Made by a program: the position numbers and the translations under genes. A stretch of DNA of 64,000 nucleotides from Blautia glucerasea (GTDB lineage Bacteria; Bacillota; Clostridia; Lachnospirales; Lachnospiraceae): assembly GCF_020537505.1 (NCBI RefSeq), contig NZ_JAJBMO010000012.1:33377-97376 (forward strand), written 5' to 3'. Every line of letters starts with the position of its first letter. Within the stretch, counting starts at the first letter, position 1. Below, one piece after another: positions 1 through 9,267 of this stretch. The notes beneath the pieces were generated by a model, which saw only the letters and a list, made by a program, of their open reading frames with translations, ran no database searches and was not told the DNA's origin.

Positions 1-1142
1 TGAAACAGAACAGTATGTTAGCAATGATTCTGGCAGGCGGCCGTGGCAGCCGTCTTCACGATCTTACCAACAAAGTGGCTAAACCGGCAGTTTCCTACGG
101 CGGTAAATACCGCATCATTGATTTCCCCCTCAGTAACTGTGCCAACAGTGGCATCGACGTAGTAGGCGTACTGACACAGTATGAGTCAGTTGAACTGAAC
201 AGTTATGTTGCAGCTGGCGGACGCTGGGGACTGGATTCCAAGAACAGCGGTGTATATGTACTTCCGCCTCGTGAGAAAGCAGACACCGGACTCGACGTAT
301 ATCGCGGGACAGCCGACGCGATTTCCCAGAACATTGATTTTATAGATCAGTATGATCCGGAATACCTTCTGGTACTTTCCGGCGACCACATTTATAAAAT
401 GAATTACGACAAGATGCTTGCCTTCCATAAAGAGAGACAGGCCGATGCTACCATCGCCGTTATCGAGGTTCCTCTTAAGGAAGCCAGCCGTTTCGGTATT
501 ATGAACACAGACGGCGAGACAGACCGTATCACCGAGTTTGTTGAGAAGCCGCCGGTACCTGAGAGCAATCTTGCCTCCATGGGTATCTATATTTTTAACT
601 GGAAGCTTCTTCGCAAGCTGCTTCTTGCAGATATGAAGAACCCGGATTCCAACCATGACTTTGGTAAGGACATCATTCCTACTCTTCTTGGCGATGAGAA
701 GCGTCTTTTCGCTTACCGTTTCAAAGGCTACTGGAAGGATGTTGGAACCATAGATTCTCTCTGGGAGGCAAATATGGATCTTCTCAGCCCGGATAACGAG
801 TTGGATTTAAGCGACCTTACCTGGAAGATTTACACCGAAGATGTAACTGCACTTCCGCAGTATATTGGCACAGAGGCCAGAATCCAGAACGCTTACATAA
901 CCCAGGGCTGTGTAATTGAAGGCGAGGTTACCAATTCCGTAATCTTTACCGGAGCTAAGGTAAGACCAGGTGCAAAGGTAATTGACAGTGTACTTATGCC
1001 AGGTGCTATTGTGGAGGATGGTGCTGTCGTAATACGTGCCCTTGTTGCCAATGGCGTAAACATCGGCAAGGGTGCTCTTGTAGGAAGTGCTGACAGTGAG
1101 CACATCGAGCTGATTGCGAAACGAGTAAAGGGGGCCGAATAA
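1..1142 (+). CDS. glgC: Glucose-1-phosphate adenylyltransferase catalytic subunit (5' end at window edge)
   Basis: Makes ADP-glucose from glucose-1-phosphate and ATP, the committed step of bacterial glycogen synthesis in the cytosol. The N-terminal nucleotidyltransferase fold shows the pyrophosphorylase signature AGGRGSRL, followed by [19 protein letters not shown], the SGDHIYKM strand and the FVEKP sugar-phosphate loop. The C-terminal third is a left-handed beta-helix of hexapeptide-like repeats. The reading frame is open from base 3 as AAA CAG AAC AGT ATG. The window begins with TG, so the true start is probably an ATG whose A lies one base outside, giving MKQNS before the first internal Met at base 15. 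The stop TAA is one base from the glgD start, so the two are co-translated. The family assignment is secure; the start is inferred. Confidence 0.95.
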   Translation, partial: KQNSMLAMILAGGRGSRLHDLTNKVAKPAVSYGGKYRIIDFPLSNCANSGIDVVGVLTQYESVELNSYVAAGGRWGLDSKNSGVYVLPPREKADTGLDVYRGTADAISQNIDFIDQYDPEYLLVLSGDHIYKMNYDKMLAFHKERQADATIAVIEVPLKEASRFGIMNTDGETDRITEFVEKPPVPESNLASMGIYIFNWKLLRKLLLADMKNPDSNHDFGKDIIPTLLGDEKRLFAYRFKGYWKDVGTIDSLWEANMDLLSPDNELDLSDLTWKIYTEDVTALPQYIGTEARIQNAYITQGCVIEGEVTNSVIFTGAKVRPGAKVIDSVLMPGAIVEDGAVVIRALVANGVNIGKGALVGSADSEHIELIAKRVKGAE

Positions 1143-1143
1143 T

Positions 1144-2259
1144 ATGTATAAAGCATTTGGAATTGTAAACTCATCATCCAGAAACATCCGTGTAGAGGGA
1201 CTTGAGGACTACCGTCCGATCGGAGCTTTCTCATTCCTGGGCAGATACCGTATGGTCGACTTCCCGATTTCCAACCTGAGCAACAGCGGCATTGACCGCA
1301 TTCAGATCTACGTAAAAGAGAAGCCAAGAACTCTGGTTTCCCATATCGGCACCGGACGCCATTATAACATTAACTCCAAGAGCGGACGGCTGCAGATTCT
1401 TTTCACTGACAGCGACCAGAGAAACAATATCTATAACACCGATATTGCTTCCTATTATGAAAATATGGAATGTATCGAAGAAATGCATCATCCGTATGTG
1501 GTAATTACCCCTGATTATATGGTTTATACCGCAGATTTTTCCAGGCTGATCGAGCAGCATATCCAGTCCGAAGCTGACATCACCCTGCTTTATCACGCAG
1601 TAGACAATGCGAAGGATGCTTACCTGAACTGTAATATCCTGAATCTGAACAAGCAGAAGGGTGTGCTCTCCATTGAGCCAAACCACGGAAATGCCAAGAA
1701 CCGCAATATTTTCATGGACACCTACATTATGAAGAGGGAGCTGTTTATTGAACTGATCCGCAAGGCAAAGGCAATTTCTTCAGCCTTTACTCTTGCAGAC
1801 ATTATCAACGAGCTTCATAATGAGCTGGATGTAAGAGGAATTTCCCACCGCGGCTTCTTCGCTTCCATCACAGATTTCCAGAGCTATTACGATGCCAATA
1901 TGGATCTGATCGATATCAAGGCTGCACAGACACTTTTCGATCCGGAATGGCCAATTTATACCCGTACCAATGATTCCTGTCCGACTCATTATTATGAGAC
2001 CGCCCAGATCCGCAACTCTGTTGTTTCCAACGGCTGCCAGGTGGAGGGAACCATTGAGAATTCCATTCTCGGCCGTGGCTGCATTATTCACAAGGATGCC
2101 GTGATCAAAAACAGTGTTATTCTTTCCGGTGCTGAAATCGGCGAAGGCGTACATATAGAGAACCAGGTAGTAGACAAGATGGTCAAAATCCTTCATGTGA
2201 AGGAGGTTGTCTCCGATCCGGCACTTCCTGGATATATTAAGAGAAGAGATATTCTGTAA
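1144..2259 (+). CDS. glgD: GlgD-type glucose-1-phosphate adenylyltransferase subunit
   Basis: Homologue of GlgC that in Firmicutes forms a hetero-oligomer with GlgC and is regarded as the regulatory, catalytically weak subunit. The fold is retained (RPIGAFSFLGRYRMVDFPISN resembles the GlgC equivalent). The glycine-rich AGGRG nucleotide loop is replaced by a divergent NSSSRNIRVEG stretch, and the SGDH motif by TPDYMVY, as expected for GlgD. The C-terminal beta-helix is present. At 371 residues it is slightly shorter than GlgC. It starts one base after the glgC stop, so the stoichiometry is likely set by translational coupling. A strong bidirectional terminator follows. Confidence 0.93.
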   Translation: MYKAFGIVNSSSRNIRVEGLEDYRPIGAFSFLGRYRMVDFPISNLSNSGIDRIQIYVKEKPRTLVSHIGTGRHYNINSKSGRLQILFTDSDQRNNIYNTDIASYYENMECIEEMHHPYVVITPDYMVYTADFSRLIEQHIQSEADITLLYHAVDNAKDAYLNCNILNLNKQKGVLSIEPNHGNAKNRNIFMDTYIMKRELFIELIRKAKAISSAFTLADIINELHNELDVRGISHRGFFASITDFQSYYDANMDLIDIKAAQTLFDPEWPIYTRTNDSCPTHYYETAQIRNSVVSNGCQVEGTIENSILGRGCIIHKDAVIKNSVILSGAEIGEGVHIENQVVDKMVKILHVKEVVSDPALPGYIKRRDIL

Positions 2260-2310
2260 GCATTGCATTCCAGAGCCTGTTTGGAAAATCAGCTACACTT
2301 CCAAAAAATA

Positions 2311-2347
2311 AAAGTCCCGAGCGGTTTTGCCCGCCGGGACTTTCTTT
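2311..2347. terminator. Bidirectional intrinsic terminator between glgD and the HD-GYP regulator
   Basis: The stem AAAGTCCCG (2311-2319) pairs with CGGGACTTT (2335-2343), with an inner GCGG/CCGC stem. It has a T-run on the + strand and an A-run before it that serves the opposite strand. It lies between two convergent genes. Confidence 0.85.
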
Positions 2348-4774
2348 TTATATTCTTACCTGCTCCAGCATTTCCTCTATCCTGCCCGGTATACTGGTAC
2401 CGGCAGTAACAAGCTTCAGCTGCACTCCAGGCAGCTCCGGAAATCTCAGTGCCTCTACTCTTCTGCACATTTCCTTCTGGATTTCGGAAAGCTCCTCTTC
2501 CGTAGCCTTAAAAAATACTGTCACAAAATCATCGCCGGAATATCTGAGCACATCGCCTTTGCCAGCCGCAACATCCCGAAGCACACCTGCAACCCGGCGA
2601 AGTACATCATCTCCAGCCTGATGTCCGAAATTCTCGTTAATTCTTTTAAAGTTCTTAATATCTGCAAACATAAGAGCTGCTGCATTGTCCATTTTGCTCA
2701 GCTTCTCCACATAATAGCGCTTATTATAAACTCCGGTTACAGGGTCTATATAAACCTTCTCCTTATGAATCCTTACAGATGACAGGATCTCATCTTCGGA
2801 ATACCCATCAGGCATAAAATCACCATCTATCCTGGAAGCCATTTCCAGACAACAGGGTTTCCCATCAATCTCCACATACATGGATACCACCTGATAGGGA
2901 GCATCCCCTGCAACCTCAAGCTTTGTCATGCGCTTCCTGGTCTGCATGCTGAGCCTGGAAATACAGTTGCTGCATTTTTCCAGACAATTCCATATGTCTG
3001 AACAGGAAGTTTCACTCTCCCACATTTTTCCGTCTTTTTCTATATGGATAACCTTATTTGTTGTGGGATCTACATACCGTACCAGATCATAGGAGATCTG
3101 CAGGTACTGAAGCAGAAGCCACGCTTCAGTTCCATCTGTAGAAAAGCCGCATTTCTTAAACCGGTCATAAAAACTGGAAAATTCTGCACTGCGGTCTTTT
3201 TTCAAGACTTTCAGGCCCTCCTCCCGGACGGTTTCCATAACCGTATAATCATCCGTAATATCTGTCAGCTTTCCAACAACACCTGTATAACCTTTTTCAG
3301 CACCATCTGTCCAGATCACCCTGCATTCGCACCGGTAGTGGCAGGGACTTTTTCCATCTTTGAGCAAAAGATTGCTTGACACGTCCGGCGTTTCCCGGGT
3401 GGCCTGGGTAATCTTCCGGATAAGCCGTTTCAGGGATTGCTCCTCCACAAGATCTTTCAGCACACCGCTCTGCAATGGGGAAAATAAAGGTTCCGTAATC
3501 CCGCTTCGTTTGCAACCAGCCTGGTTAAAGGTGAGAAGCGGTGGTGAAATGGTATAAGTAAAAATAATATTTCTGCTGCCCTCTGCCAGGAAATTATAGC
3601 GCATTCTCTCAACTTCCAGCTGCTGCACAATTTTCTCTGAGGAATCCATCTCAAAATCGTGAAATCTGCTGGCAATATCAGAAAGGTCTGTCTGCTCATA
3701 CCTTTCCTTGGATTTATAGCCCATTTTTTTCTTCAGGGAGGAAGAAATATCCAGAAGGCACTCCAGCATCAGCGGATTAAATGCACCACACTGTCCTGCC
3801 AGTATCATCTCGATGGCCTTTTCATGAGAATAGGCATCTTTATAGCATCTCTCACTGGTCAATGCGTCATATACGTCAGCTAACGCCACAACCTGTGCTG
3901 AAACAGGGATTTCTTCCCCTTTTAATCCATCCGGGTATCCGCCTCCATCGTAACGTTCATGATGCCAGCGGCAGATCTCGTATGCAGTCTTGACAAGAGG
4001 CTCCTCCTTCTGGTCAAGGGGCAGCTCTGACAGCATATTGGCACCTGCCATGGAATGTCCCTTTATTACTGCAAATTCTTCGGCTGTAAGTCTGCCCGGC
4101 TTATTCAGGATTTCATCCGGAATACTGATCTTGCCAATGTCATGGAGCGCAGAGGCTGTGGTAATCATCCGGATCTGTTCCTTGCTCAGGGCATACCTGT
4201 TATTTTCCTTCTGAACCAGCTGGCAAAGCAGCATTTCTGTGATTGTCTGAATGTGCAGCACATGAAGCCCGCTCTCTCCATTGCGGAATTCCACTATATG
4301 AGAAAGAATATTGATCATCAGCTTGCTGCTTTTTTCTCTCTCATAAATCTGATTGGAAACAATACTGGTCATCCGGCGCTGCTTGGCTCCCAGAAGTATA
4401 GCATTGGCTGAACGGCGTAATACCATGTTTGCATCAAAAGGTTTTCCGATAAAATCGGTGACACCCAGATCGTACCCACGTTTTATGTAAACAGGAGAAT
4501 TTTCTGACGAAATAATCACAACCGGAATAGCCTCAATCCAGTGTTCTTTATTCATATAAGAAAGAACCTCGAAACCATCCATTTTGGGCATAACAATATC
4601 CAGAAGAAGCAGCGAAATCTCCTCGGCATGCTTCTGAAGGCAGTCAACTGCCTGCACCCCGTCTTTCGCCTGTATGATATCATATTCCTCTTCCAAAATT
4701 GCAGCTAAAAGTTCGCGGTTCATTTCTGAATCATCCGCTATAAGAATCTTTTGTTTCGTTATAACTTCACTCAT
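2348..4774 (-). CDS. Response regulator with REC, HD-GYP and GGDEF-like domains
   Basis: An 808-residue signalling protein probably controlling cyclic di-GMP. An N-terminal receiver domain (about 1-125) has the acidic pair IADDS, the phospho-acceptor strand LLLLDIVMP (about residue 58) and the KP loop. An HD-GYP phosphodiesterase domain follows, with ALHDIGK (about 211) and DGGGYPDGLKGEEIP (about 279). Then comes a PAS-like sensor stretch with clustered cysteines (about 380-620), and a C-terminal GGDEF-type domain beginning DPVTGVYNKRYY. Its signature loop reads SGDDF (about 745) rather than GGDEF, so cyclase activity is doubtful and it may bind GTP or be regulatory. No partner histidine kinase is visible. 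The start is the Met heading MSEVITKQKILIADDS, preceded by GAGGGAAA. A 14-base G run sits 28 bases upstream. Confidence 0.9.
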   Translation of the reverse strand: MSEVITKQKILIADDSEMNRELLAAILEEEYDIIQAKDGVQAVDCLQKHAEEISLLLLDIVMPKMDGFEVLSYMNKEHWIEAIPVVIISSENSPVYIKRGYDLGVTDFIGKPFDANMVLRRSANAILLGAKQRRMTSIVSNQIYEREKSSKLMINILSHIVEFRNGESGLHVLHIQTITEMLLCQLVQKENNRYALSKEQIRMITTASALHDIGKISIPDEILNKPGRLTAEEFAVIKGHSMAGANMLSELPLDQKEEPLVKTAYEICRWHHERYDGGGYPDGLKGEEIPVSAQVVALADVYDALTSERCYKDAYSHEKAIEMILAGQCGAFNPLMLECLLDISSSLKKKMGYKSKERYEQTDLSDIASRFHDFEMDSSEKIVQQLEVERMRYNFLAEGSRNIIFTYTISPPLLTFNQAGCKRSGITEPLFSPLQSGVLKDLVEEQSLKRLIRKITQATRETPDVSSNLLLKDGKSPCHYRCECRVIWTDGAEKGYTGVVGKLTDITDDYTVMETVREEGLKVLKKDRSAEFSSFYDRFKKCGFSTDGTEAWLLLQYLQISYDLVRYVDPTTNKVIHIEKDGKMWESETSCSDIWNCLEKCSNCISRLSMQTRKRMTKLEVAGDAPYQVVSMYVEIDGKPCCLEMASRIDGDFMPDGYSEDEILSSVRIHKEKVYIDPVTGVYNKRYYVEKLSKMDNAAALMFADIKNFKRINENFGHQAGDDVLRRVAGVLRDVAAGKGDVLRYSGDDFVTVFFKATEEELSEIQKEMCRRVEALRFPELPGVQLKLVTAGTSIPGRIEEMLEQVRI

Positions 4775-5194
4775 TTTATAATTTCCCTCGCTGGTGCAGG
4801 TACCCCCCCCCCCCCCACGCCAGTTTCCGTTTTACTGTTAAGCTGACAGCTTTTATAATATGGGTGCTATCATGTCCTGATATTTCTGTCGTTTCATGTG
4901 TATTATTTCTTCGGTCTGAAATCCTTGATTTGTTTTGGAATTTTCAACAGAACTGTCAAGATTTAATTATCGCAGTGCAGGTATCAGAAAGCTATCGTTC
5001 GCGGACTGATCAATAGATACCTAAATTCTTTCCGATTCCACCTTTACTTATATGAGTTTAACAGTCCGCCGCATTAATGTCAACCATCTGTAACTTTTTT
5101 TGTTCAGAGGATTTACACAGCTTTGAAATACCGTTACAATAGTTGTATTTGAATTACACAGATATACTGATTACTGTTACCAGGAGGTTTTTTT
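4775..5194. other. Divergent intergenic region, HD-GYP regulator / FliB-like gene
   Basis: About 420 bases separate two divergent genes. Besides the C tract, it holds a weak inverted pair GCGGACTG/CAGTCCGC around 5000-5075 and a plausible + strand promoter: TTGAAA at 5123-5128, 17 bases, TATTTG at 5146-5151. The promoter precedes the AGGAGG ribosome site of the FliB-like gene. No riboswitch core was recognised. Confidence 0.5.
4803..4816. repeat. Homopolymeric (C)14 tract in the leader of the HD-GYP regulator
   Basis: Fourteen consecutive C on the + strand, reading as poly-G on the strand of the regulator, 28 bases upstream of its ATG. Tracts of this length are prone to slipped-strand change and are typical of phase-variable switches, but the exact length is also vulnerable to sequencing error. 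Confidence 0.8.
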
Positions 5195-6361
5195 ATGGAA
5201 ATTACAAGACCTGATTATTATAAAGATTTTTCCTGTATCGCAGGTGCCTGTCCCGACACCTGCTGTGCCGGCTGGCAGATCGCCATTGATGACAAAAGCC
5301 TGAAAAAATATAAGCGTGTGAAGGGAGCTTTCCGGAACCGTCTTCATAATGATATTGACTGGAAGGAGAAGGTTTTCCGCCAGTATGGGAAGCGGTGTGC
5401 ATTTTTAAATGAGGACAGCCTCTGCGACATCTACAGCGAGGTTGGAAAACGGATGCTTTGCGATACCTGCCGGAAATATCCGCGGCACATCGAAGAATTT
5501 GAAGGTCTGCGGGAATATTCCCTGTCTCTTTCCTGTCCGGAGGCAGCCAGGATTCTGCTTGGCAGAAGGGAAAAGGTAACCTTCCAGACAGCGGAGGTTC
5601 CCTCCCCGGAAGAAACCTATGATGATTTTGACTATATGCTTTTCACTGCCCTTGAAGATACCAGGGAATACTTTCTTGAGGTGCTGCAGAACCGGCAGAT
5701 TCCCATGCGGCTTCGTATGTGGAAGATACTGGCTGCAGCCAGTGATTTCCAGCGCTGTACGGACCGGAACCAGCTTTTCAAATGGGAAGAGCTCCGGGAG
5801 CGTCATAAAGCCTCTGGATATGGAGAAGCCTTTACCTCTAAGGTGCAGAAGCATCTGAACAAAAAGGCTGCGCCAGATGAACTTCTGAAGGCCATGTGGA
5901 AGGCGGTTGTTCCCAAAATGGAGGTTCTCAGACCGGGTTGGCAGGAATTTCTGAAGAAAAATTTGCAGGCGCTTTATGGCGGTGCAGAAGCTTCCGGCGT
6001 TTCCACCGCTTCCGTTTACTCTCAGAATCGTGCCGACTTTGAAAAGGCTTACCCGGACTGGAATATTCAGGAAGAGCAGCTGCTTGTGTATTGGATTTAC
6101 ACGTATTTCTGCGGTGCTGTTTACGACGGCGAAATTTTCGCCAAGGTAAAAATGGCTGTGGTCTGCACCCTGCTGATCCATGAGCTGGATATGGGCGCTT
6201 ACCTGAAAAATGGGCGGGTGTTCTGTCTGGAAGACCAGATAGATATTTGTTACCGCTTCTCCAGAGAGCTGGAGCATTCGGATCTGAATCTGAATGCGTT
6301 TGAAGATTTACTTTCCATTAATAAGCTGTTTTCACTGGAAAATCTGCTTCGCATTTGCTAA
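5195..6361 (+). CDS. FliB-like putative lysine-N-methylase / cysteine-cluster protein
   Basis: A 388-residue protein resembling FliB, the flagellin lysine-N-methylase of enterobacteria, whose homologues are widespread in Clostridia. The N-terminal half carries the characteristic cysteine arrangement: CIAGACPDTCCAGW (about 14-27), CAFLNEDSLCDIY, MLCDTCRKYPRH and SLSCPEAARI. This is compatible with a metal or Fe-S site of the YkgJ/FliB type. The helical C-terminal half lacks obvious motifs. The start is fixed by AGGAGG seven to eight bases upstream. No flagellar gene lies in the window, so the substrate here is unknown and the name describes family only. Confidence 0.75.
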   Translation: MEITRPDYYKDFSCIAGACPDTCCAGWQIAIDDKSLKKYKRVKGAFRNRLHNDIDWKEKVFRQYGKRCAFLNEDSLCDIYSEVGKRMLCDTCRKYPRHIEEFEGLREYSLSLSCPEAARILLGRREKVTFQTAEVPSPEETYDDFDYMLFTALEDTREYFLEVLQNRQIPMRLRMWKILAAASDFQRCTDRNQLFKWEELRERHKASGYGEAFTSKVQKHLNKKAAPDELLKAMWKAVVPKMEVLRPGWQEFLKKNLQALYGGAEASGVSTASVYSQNRADFEKAYPDWNIQEEQLLVYWIYTYFCGAVYDGEIFAKVKMAVVCTLLIHELDMGAYLKNGRVFCLEDQIDICYRFSRELEHSDLNLNAFEDLLSINKLFSLENLLRIC

Positions 6362-6413
6362 CCACGACCATCGTCCCTACTAAGCCTAATGCCAAAACGA
6401 AATTTACAAAAAT

Positions 6414-6442
6414 GGTTCCTGTTCACGGAATGAACAGGAACC
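6414..6442. other. Perfect 12-bp stem-loop between the FliB-like and GNAT genes
   Basis: GGTTCCTGTTCA at 6414-6425 pairs perfectly with TGAACAGGAACC at 6431-6442 around a five-base loop. The adjacent T-run is on the minus strand, so for the + strand FliB-like transcript this is a stem without a classic U-tail. It may be a weak terminator, a 3' stability element or a protein site. Confidence 0.6.
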
Positions 6443-6522
6443 AAAAATTGAACCACAATTCATTATATGTGCCATAATACAGCTAAAATTTTCGTTTATA
6501 ATTACAAAGGAGGAATCCTGCC

Positions 6523-7158
6523 ATGCCATCACCAGTTATCATTCGCCCTGCTACGCCAGAAGACGCAGAGGCGCTCCTTTCCATCTATGCCCCTTATGTA
6601 GCGCATACCGCAATTACTTTCGAATATGATGTTCCGTCTGTGGAGGAATTTCGGAAGCGAATTGCACACACGCTACAGCATTATCCTTATCTTGTAGCCG
6701 AGCAGGTAATAAACCGCGCCACACCTGGTGTCAAAGATGAGGGGAACTGCAGTGCATGTACTGAAATCGCAGGCTACGCCTACGCAGGGCCGCTTCATGC
6801 CCGGGCAGCCTACGCCTGGTCTGTAGAGACTTCCATCTATGTAAAAGAGGATAAGAAGAAATCCGGAATTGGCAAGGCTCTTTACGCTTCTCTGGAAAAA
6901 GCACTGGCCGCCCAGAACATGACCAATCTAAATGCCTGCATCGCCAGCCCTGTAGTGGATGACGAATACCTGAACCATAACAGCATCCACTTCCACGAAC
7001 ATCTTGGCTACTCCATGGTCGGCGAATTCCATAAATGTGCTTATAAGTTCGGCCGTTGGTACAATATGGTCTGGATGGAAAAAATCATAGCCGCTCATCC
7101 CCACAGACAGCCCGATGTAATTCCCATTGGACAGATTCCGCCAGAAATTTACTGCTAA
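6523..7158 (+). CDS. GNAT N-acetyltransferase, phosphinothricin acetyltransferase-like
   Basis: A 211-residue GNAT enzyme transferring acetyl from acetyl-CoA to a small amine or amino acid. It opens with IIRPATPEDAEALLSIYAPYV and continues with ITFEYDVPSVEEFRKRI, the pattern of the Pat/MnaT branch. The acetyl-CoA loop is in SIYVKEDKKKSGIGKALYASLE (about 110-130), and HEHLGYSMVGEFHKCAYKFGRWYNMVWMEK is the usual C-terminal core. An insertion with two cysteines (about 68-80) and a 20-residue tail make it longer than the typical 165-180 residues. AGGAGG lies eight bases before the ATG. The real substrate cannot be told from sequence. Confidence 0.85.
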   Translation: MPSPVIIRPATPEDAEALLSIYAPYVAHTAITFEYDVPSVEEFRKRIAHTLQHYPYLVAEQVINRATPGVKDEGNCSACTEIAGYAYAGPLHARAAYAWSVETSIYVKEDKKKSGIGKALYASLEKALAAQNMTNLNACIASPVVDDEYLNHNSIHFHEHLGYSMVGEFHKCAYKFGRWYNMVWMEKIIAAHPHRQPDVIPIGQIPPEIYC

Positions 7159-7340
7159 GTAACAGCCCGACAACATTGAGTTCAATGGCTGCATTCTCAG
7201 TTCCCTGTATTCCTTCTCAAACAGGCATTCTGCCCTGAGTGCAGGTACCTCTTTGGATACTTCCTGCTCCTCGAGCACCTGGAAATCCAGTGTTTTCACC
7301 GCAATTCTCGGGTTTTCTGTGAACTTTGTTCACAAAAAAC

Positions 7341-7376
7341 ACCCGGGAGTACAGAGACAATCCTCTGTTCCCGGGT
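7341..7376 (-). terminator. Intrinsic terminator of the sucrose operon
   Basis: ACCCGGGA (7341-7348) pairs with TCCCGGGT (7369-7376), with an inner ACAGAG/CTCTGT stem. On the minus strand it is followed by a six-T run (7334-7339). It lies just beyond the stop codon of the GH13 gene. Confidence 0.85.
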
Positions 7377-7385
7377 ATTTCTTCA

Positions 7386-9236
7386 TCAGTTTATTTTTTT
7401 CAGCCAGAAGAATCCATATGCAGGTACATTTACACCTGCGGCCTCCATCTCCTGTCCGGTGATCAGATCCTTGTAAATTCCATCACGTTCATTAATCCAT
7501 GCTGTCTTATCGTATTCACTGAAGTTAAACAGGCCGTAAATTTTATCCCCTTCATAATAACGGCCAATGCAGAGAATACTGTTATCCCATGTATCCACAG
7601 TCCAGGTATCTGCATTTGTCATAAATGCCTTCTCTGTTTTGCGGATTTTTTCCAGCTGGAGCAGACGTTTGTTCAATTTACCCTCCACAGTTCTGGCGTT
7701 GCTGCTCATGGCTGCGCGTTCCCAATTCATAGCCCCTCTGTGAATATATCGGGAATCCGGTGCTTTGTCCGGATCATTTTTGTATGAATAATCATTTACC
7801 TGTCCGATTTCGTCTCCACTGTAGATCACGGGAATTCCGGACTGCATAAACATATAAGCATGAAGCATAACATCCATCTGGATTGCTTTTTCCATTGCCG
7901 CTTTGTTTTTCTCAAATCCCGCCTTCTCAATACCGCACATGGAAGCGGTGGTTCCGCAGAATCTTGCATCTCCAGTTACCGGATCCTCATTGTAAAGCAC
8001 TCCGCGACTGTTGCTCTCCCCTGCAAAGCCCTGGAAATAGTCATTGAGATATTTCTTATGAGAACGCTCTTCAATTCCCTCCTGCTGAAGTGTGGCATAA
8101 TCTAGCCCCCAACCAATATCATCGTGGCAGCGCAGATAATTCAGAAATACGTAATCCTTCGGCAGACCATTGACAATATCAAGCTGTTTTTTCAGAAGAC
8201 GTACATCCCTGGTGGCAACAGTATGCCATGTAGTAGCCATTGTAGTTACATTGTAAAGCATATGGCATTCCGGTTTTTCTACAGTTCCAAAGTATGGCAC
8301 AACCTTTTCAGGCTCCATAACTACTTCTCCAAGAAGAATCACTCCCGGGCATACAATCTCGCTGATCAGGCGCATCATACGCACAATGGTGTGTACCTGC
8401 GGAAGATTCCGGCATGGTGTGTTCAGCTCTTTCCAGATATAGGGAACTGCATCAATTCGGATTACATCAATTCCCTTGTTTGCAAGGAAAAGGAAATTAT
8501 ACATCATCTCATTGAAAACCCGGGGATTTCCATAGTTCAGATCCCACTGATAGGGGTAAAAGGTGGTCATTACATAATGCCCGATTTCCGGCAGCCAGGT
8601 AAAGTTACCCGGAGCTGTAGTTGGAAATACCTGAGGCACTGTTTTCTCATAGAGAGACGGAATATACGGATTGTCGTAGAAGAAGTAACGGCTCATATAT
8701 TCCCCGTCGCCCTGGCGGGCTTTTTTTGCCCATTCATGGTCTTCCGAAGTGTGGTTCATAACAAAGTCCATACACAGGCTGATGCCTTTTTTGTGGCAGG
8801 CACCGGCAAGTGCCTCCAGATCATCCATCGTTCCCAGATTTTCCTGTACTTTACGGAAATCAGCCACTGCATAACCGCCATCAGAACGGCCTTTCGGCGT
8901 ATCCAGAAACGGCATCAGATGAATGTAATTTACGTTGTTTTTTTCCAGATAGTCAAGCTTGCTTTCCACACCTTTCATGTTTCCTGCAAAATTGTCTATG
9001 TAAAACATCATGCCAAGCATGTCATTTTTCTTATACCAGCCTGGATCTGCTTCACGCTTTTGATCCAGTGCCTTCAATGTGCTGCTTCGTTCTTCATAGA
9101 AGCGGTGCAGCTGATCGCATAACTCGAAAAACATGGAATCATTTCCATAAAGCTCCATGTACAGCCAGCGTAATTCATCTGTTTTTTTTGCCATACGATC
9201 CTGAAAGATCTTATCTGTTTTCTCTCTTTGCTTCAC
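7386..9236 (-). CDS. Amylosucrase-like GH13 (subfamily 4) glycoside hydrolase
   Basis: Likely cleaves sucrose, either transferring glucose to an alpha-glucan (amylosucrase) or hydrolysing it, in the cytosol. The 616-residue length matches amylosucrases. A helical N-terminal domain is followed by the TIM barrel with SDGGYAVADFRKVQENLGT, the nucleophile in DVIRIDA (about 258), the acid/base in GEVVMEPE (about 303), the transition-state Asp in CHDDIGW (about 371), and DSRYIHRGAMNW equivalent to the family's acceptor-site Arg segment. The start is GTG with GAGGAGG upstream. It is the last gene of the SBP-permease-GH32 operon, 31 bases after the GH32 stop. A sucrose hydrolase or phosphorylase activity cannot be excluded. 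Confidence 0.88.
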   Translation of the reverse strand: MKQREKTDKIFQDRMAKKTDELRWLYMELYGNDSMFFELCDQLHRFYEERSSTLKALDQKREADPGWYKKNDMLGMMFYIDNFAGNMKGVESKLDYLEKNNVNYIHLMPFLDTPKGRSDGGYAVADFRKVQENLGTMDDLEALAGACHKKGISLCMDFVMNHTSEDHEWAKKARQGDGEYMSRYFFYDNPYIPSLYEKTVPQVFPTTAPGNFTWLPEIGHYVMTTFYPYQWDLNYGNPRVFNEMMYNFLFLANKGIDVIRIDAVPYIWKELNTPCRNLPQVHTIVRMMRLISEIVCPGVILLGEVVMEPEKVVPYFGTVEKPECHMLYNVTTMATTWHTVATRDVRLLKKQLDIVNGLPKDYVFLNYLRCHDDIGWGLDYATLQQEGIEERSHKKYLNDYFQGFAGESNSRGVLYNEDPVTGDARFCGTTASMCGIEKAGFEKNKAAMEKAIQMDVMLHAYMFMQSGIPVIYSGDEIGQVNDYSYKNDPDKAPDSRYIHRGAMNWERAAMSSNARTVEGKLNKRLLQLEKIRKTEKAFMTNADTWTVDTWDNSILCIGRYYEGDKIYGLFNFSEYDKTAWINERDGIYKDLITGQEMEAAGVNVPAYGFFWLKKIN

Positions 9237-9267
9237 TTTATATCCTCCTCGTATCTGCCAGCAATTC

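Noticed and set aside
2271..2291. CAGAGCCTGTTTGGAAAATCA as a further copy of the MITE-like element
   Set aside because: Resembles one terminal end only; too short to annotate as a copy, so only mentioned as possible.
4775..5194. c-di-GMP riboswitch near the HD-GYP regulator
   Set aside because: No GEMM core sequence was seen on either strand.
6928..7299. Minus-strand frame (GTG at 7299) whose first 50 residues look protein-like
   Set aside because: It soon runs antisense into the GNAT gene and has no clear ribosome site. A remnant of an old gene end is possible but unsupported.
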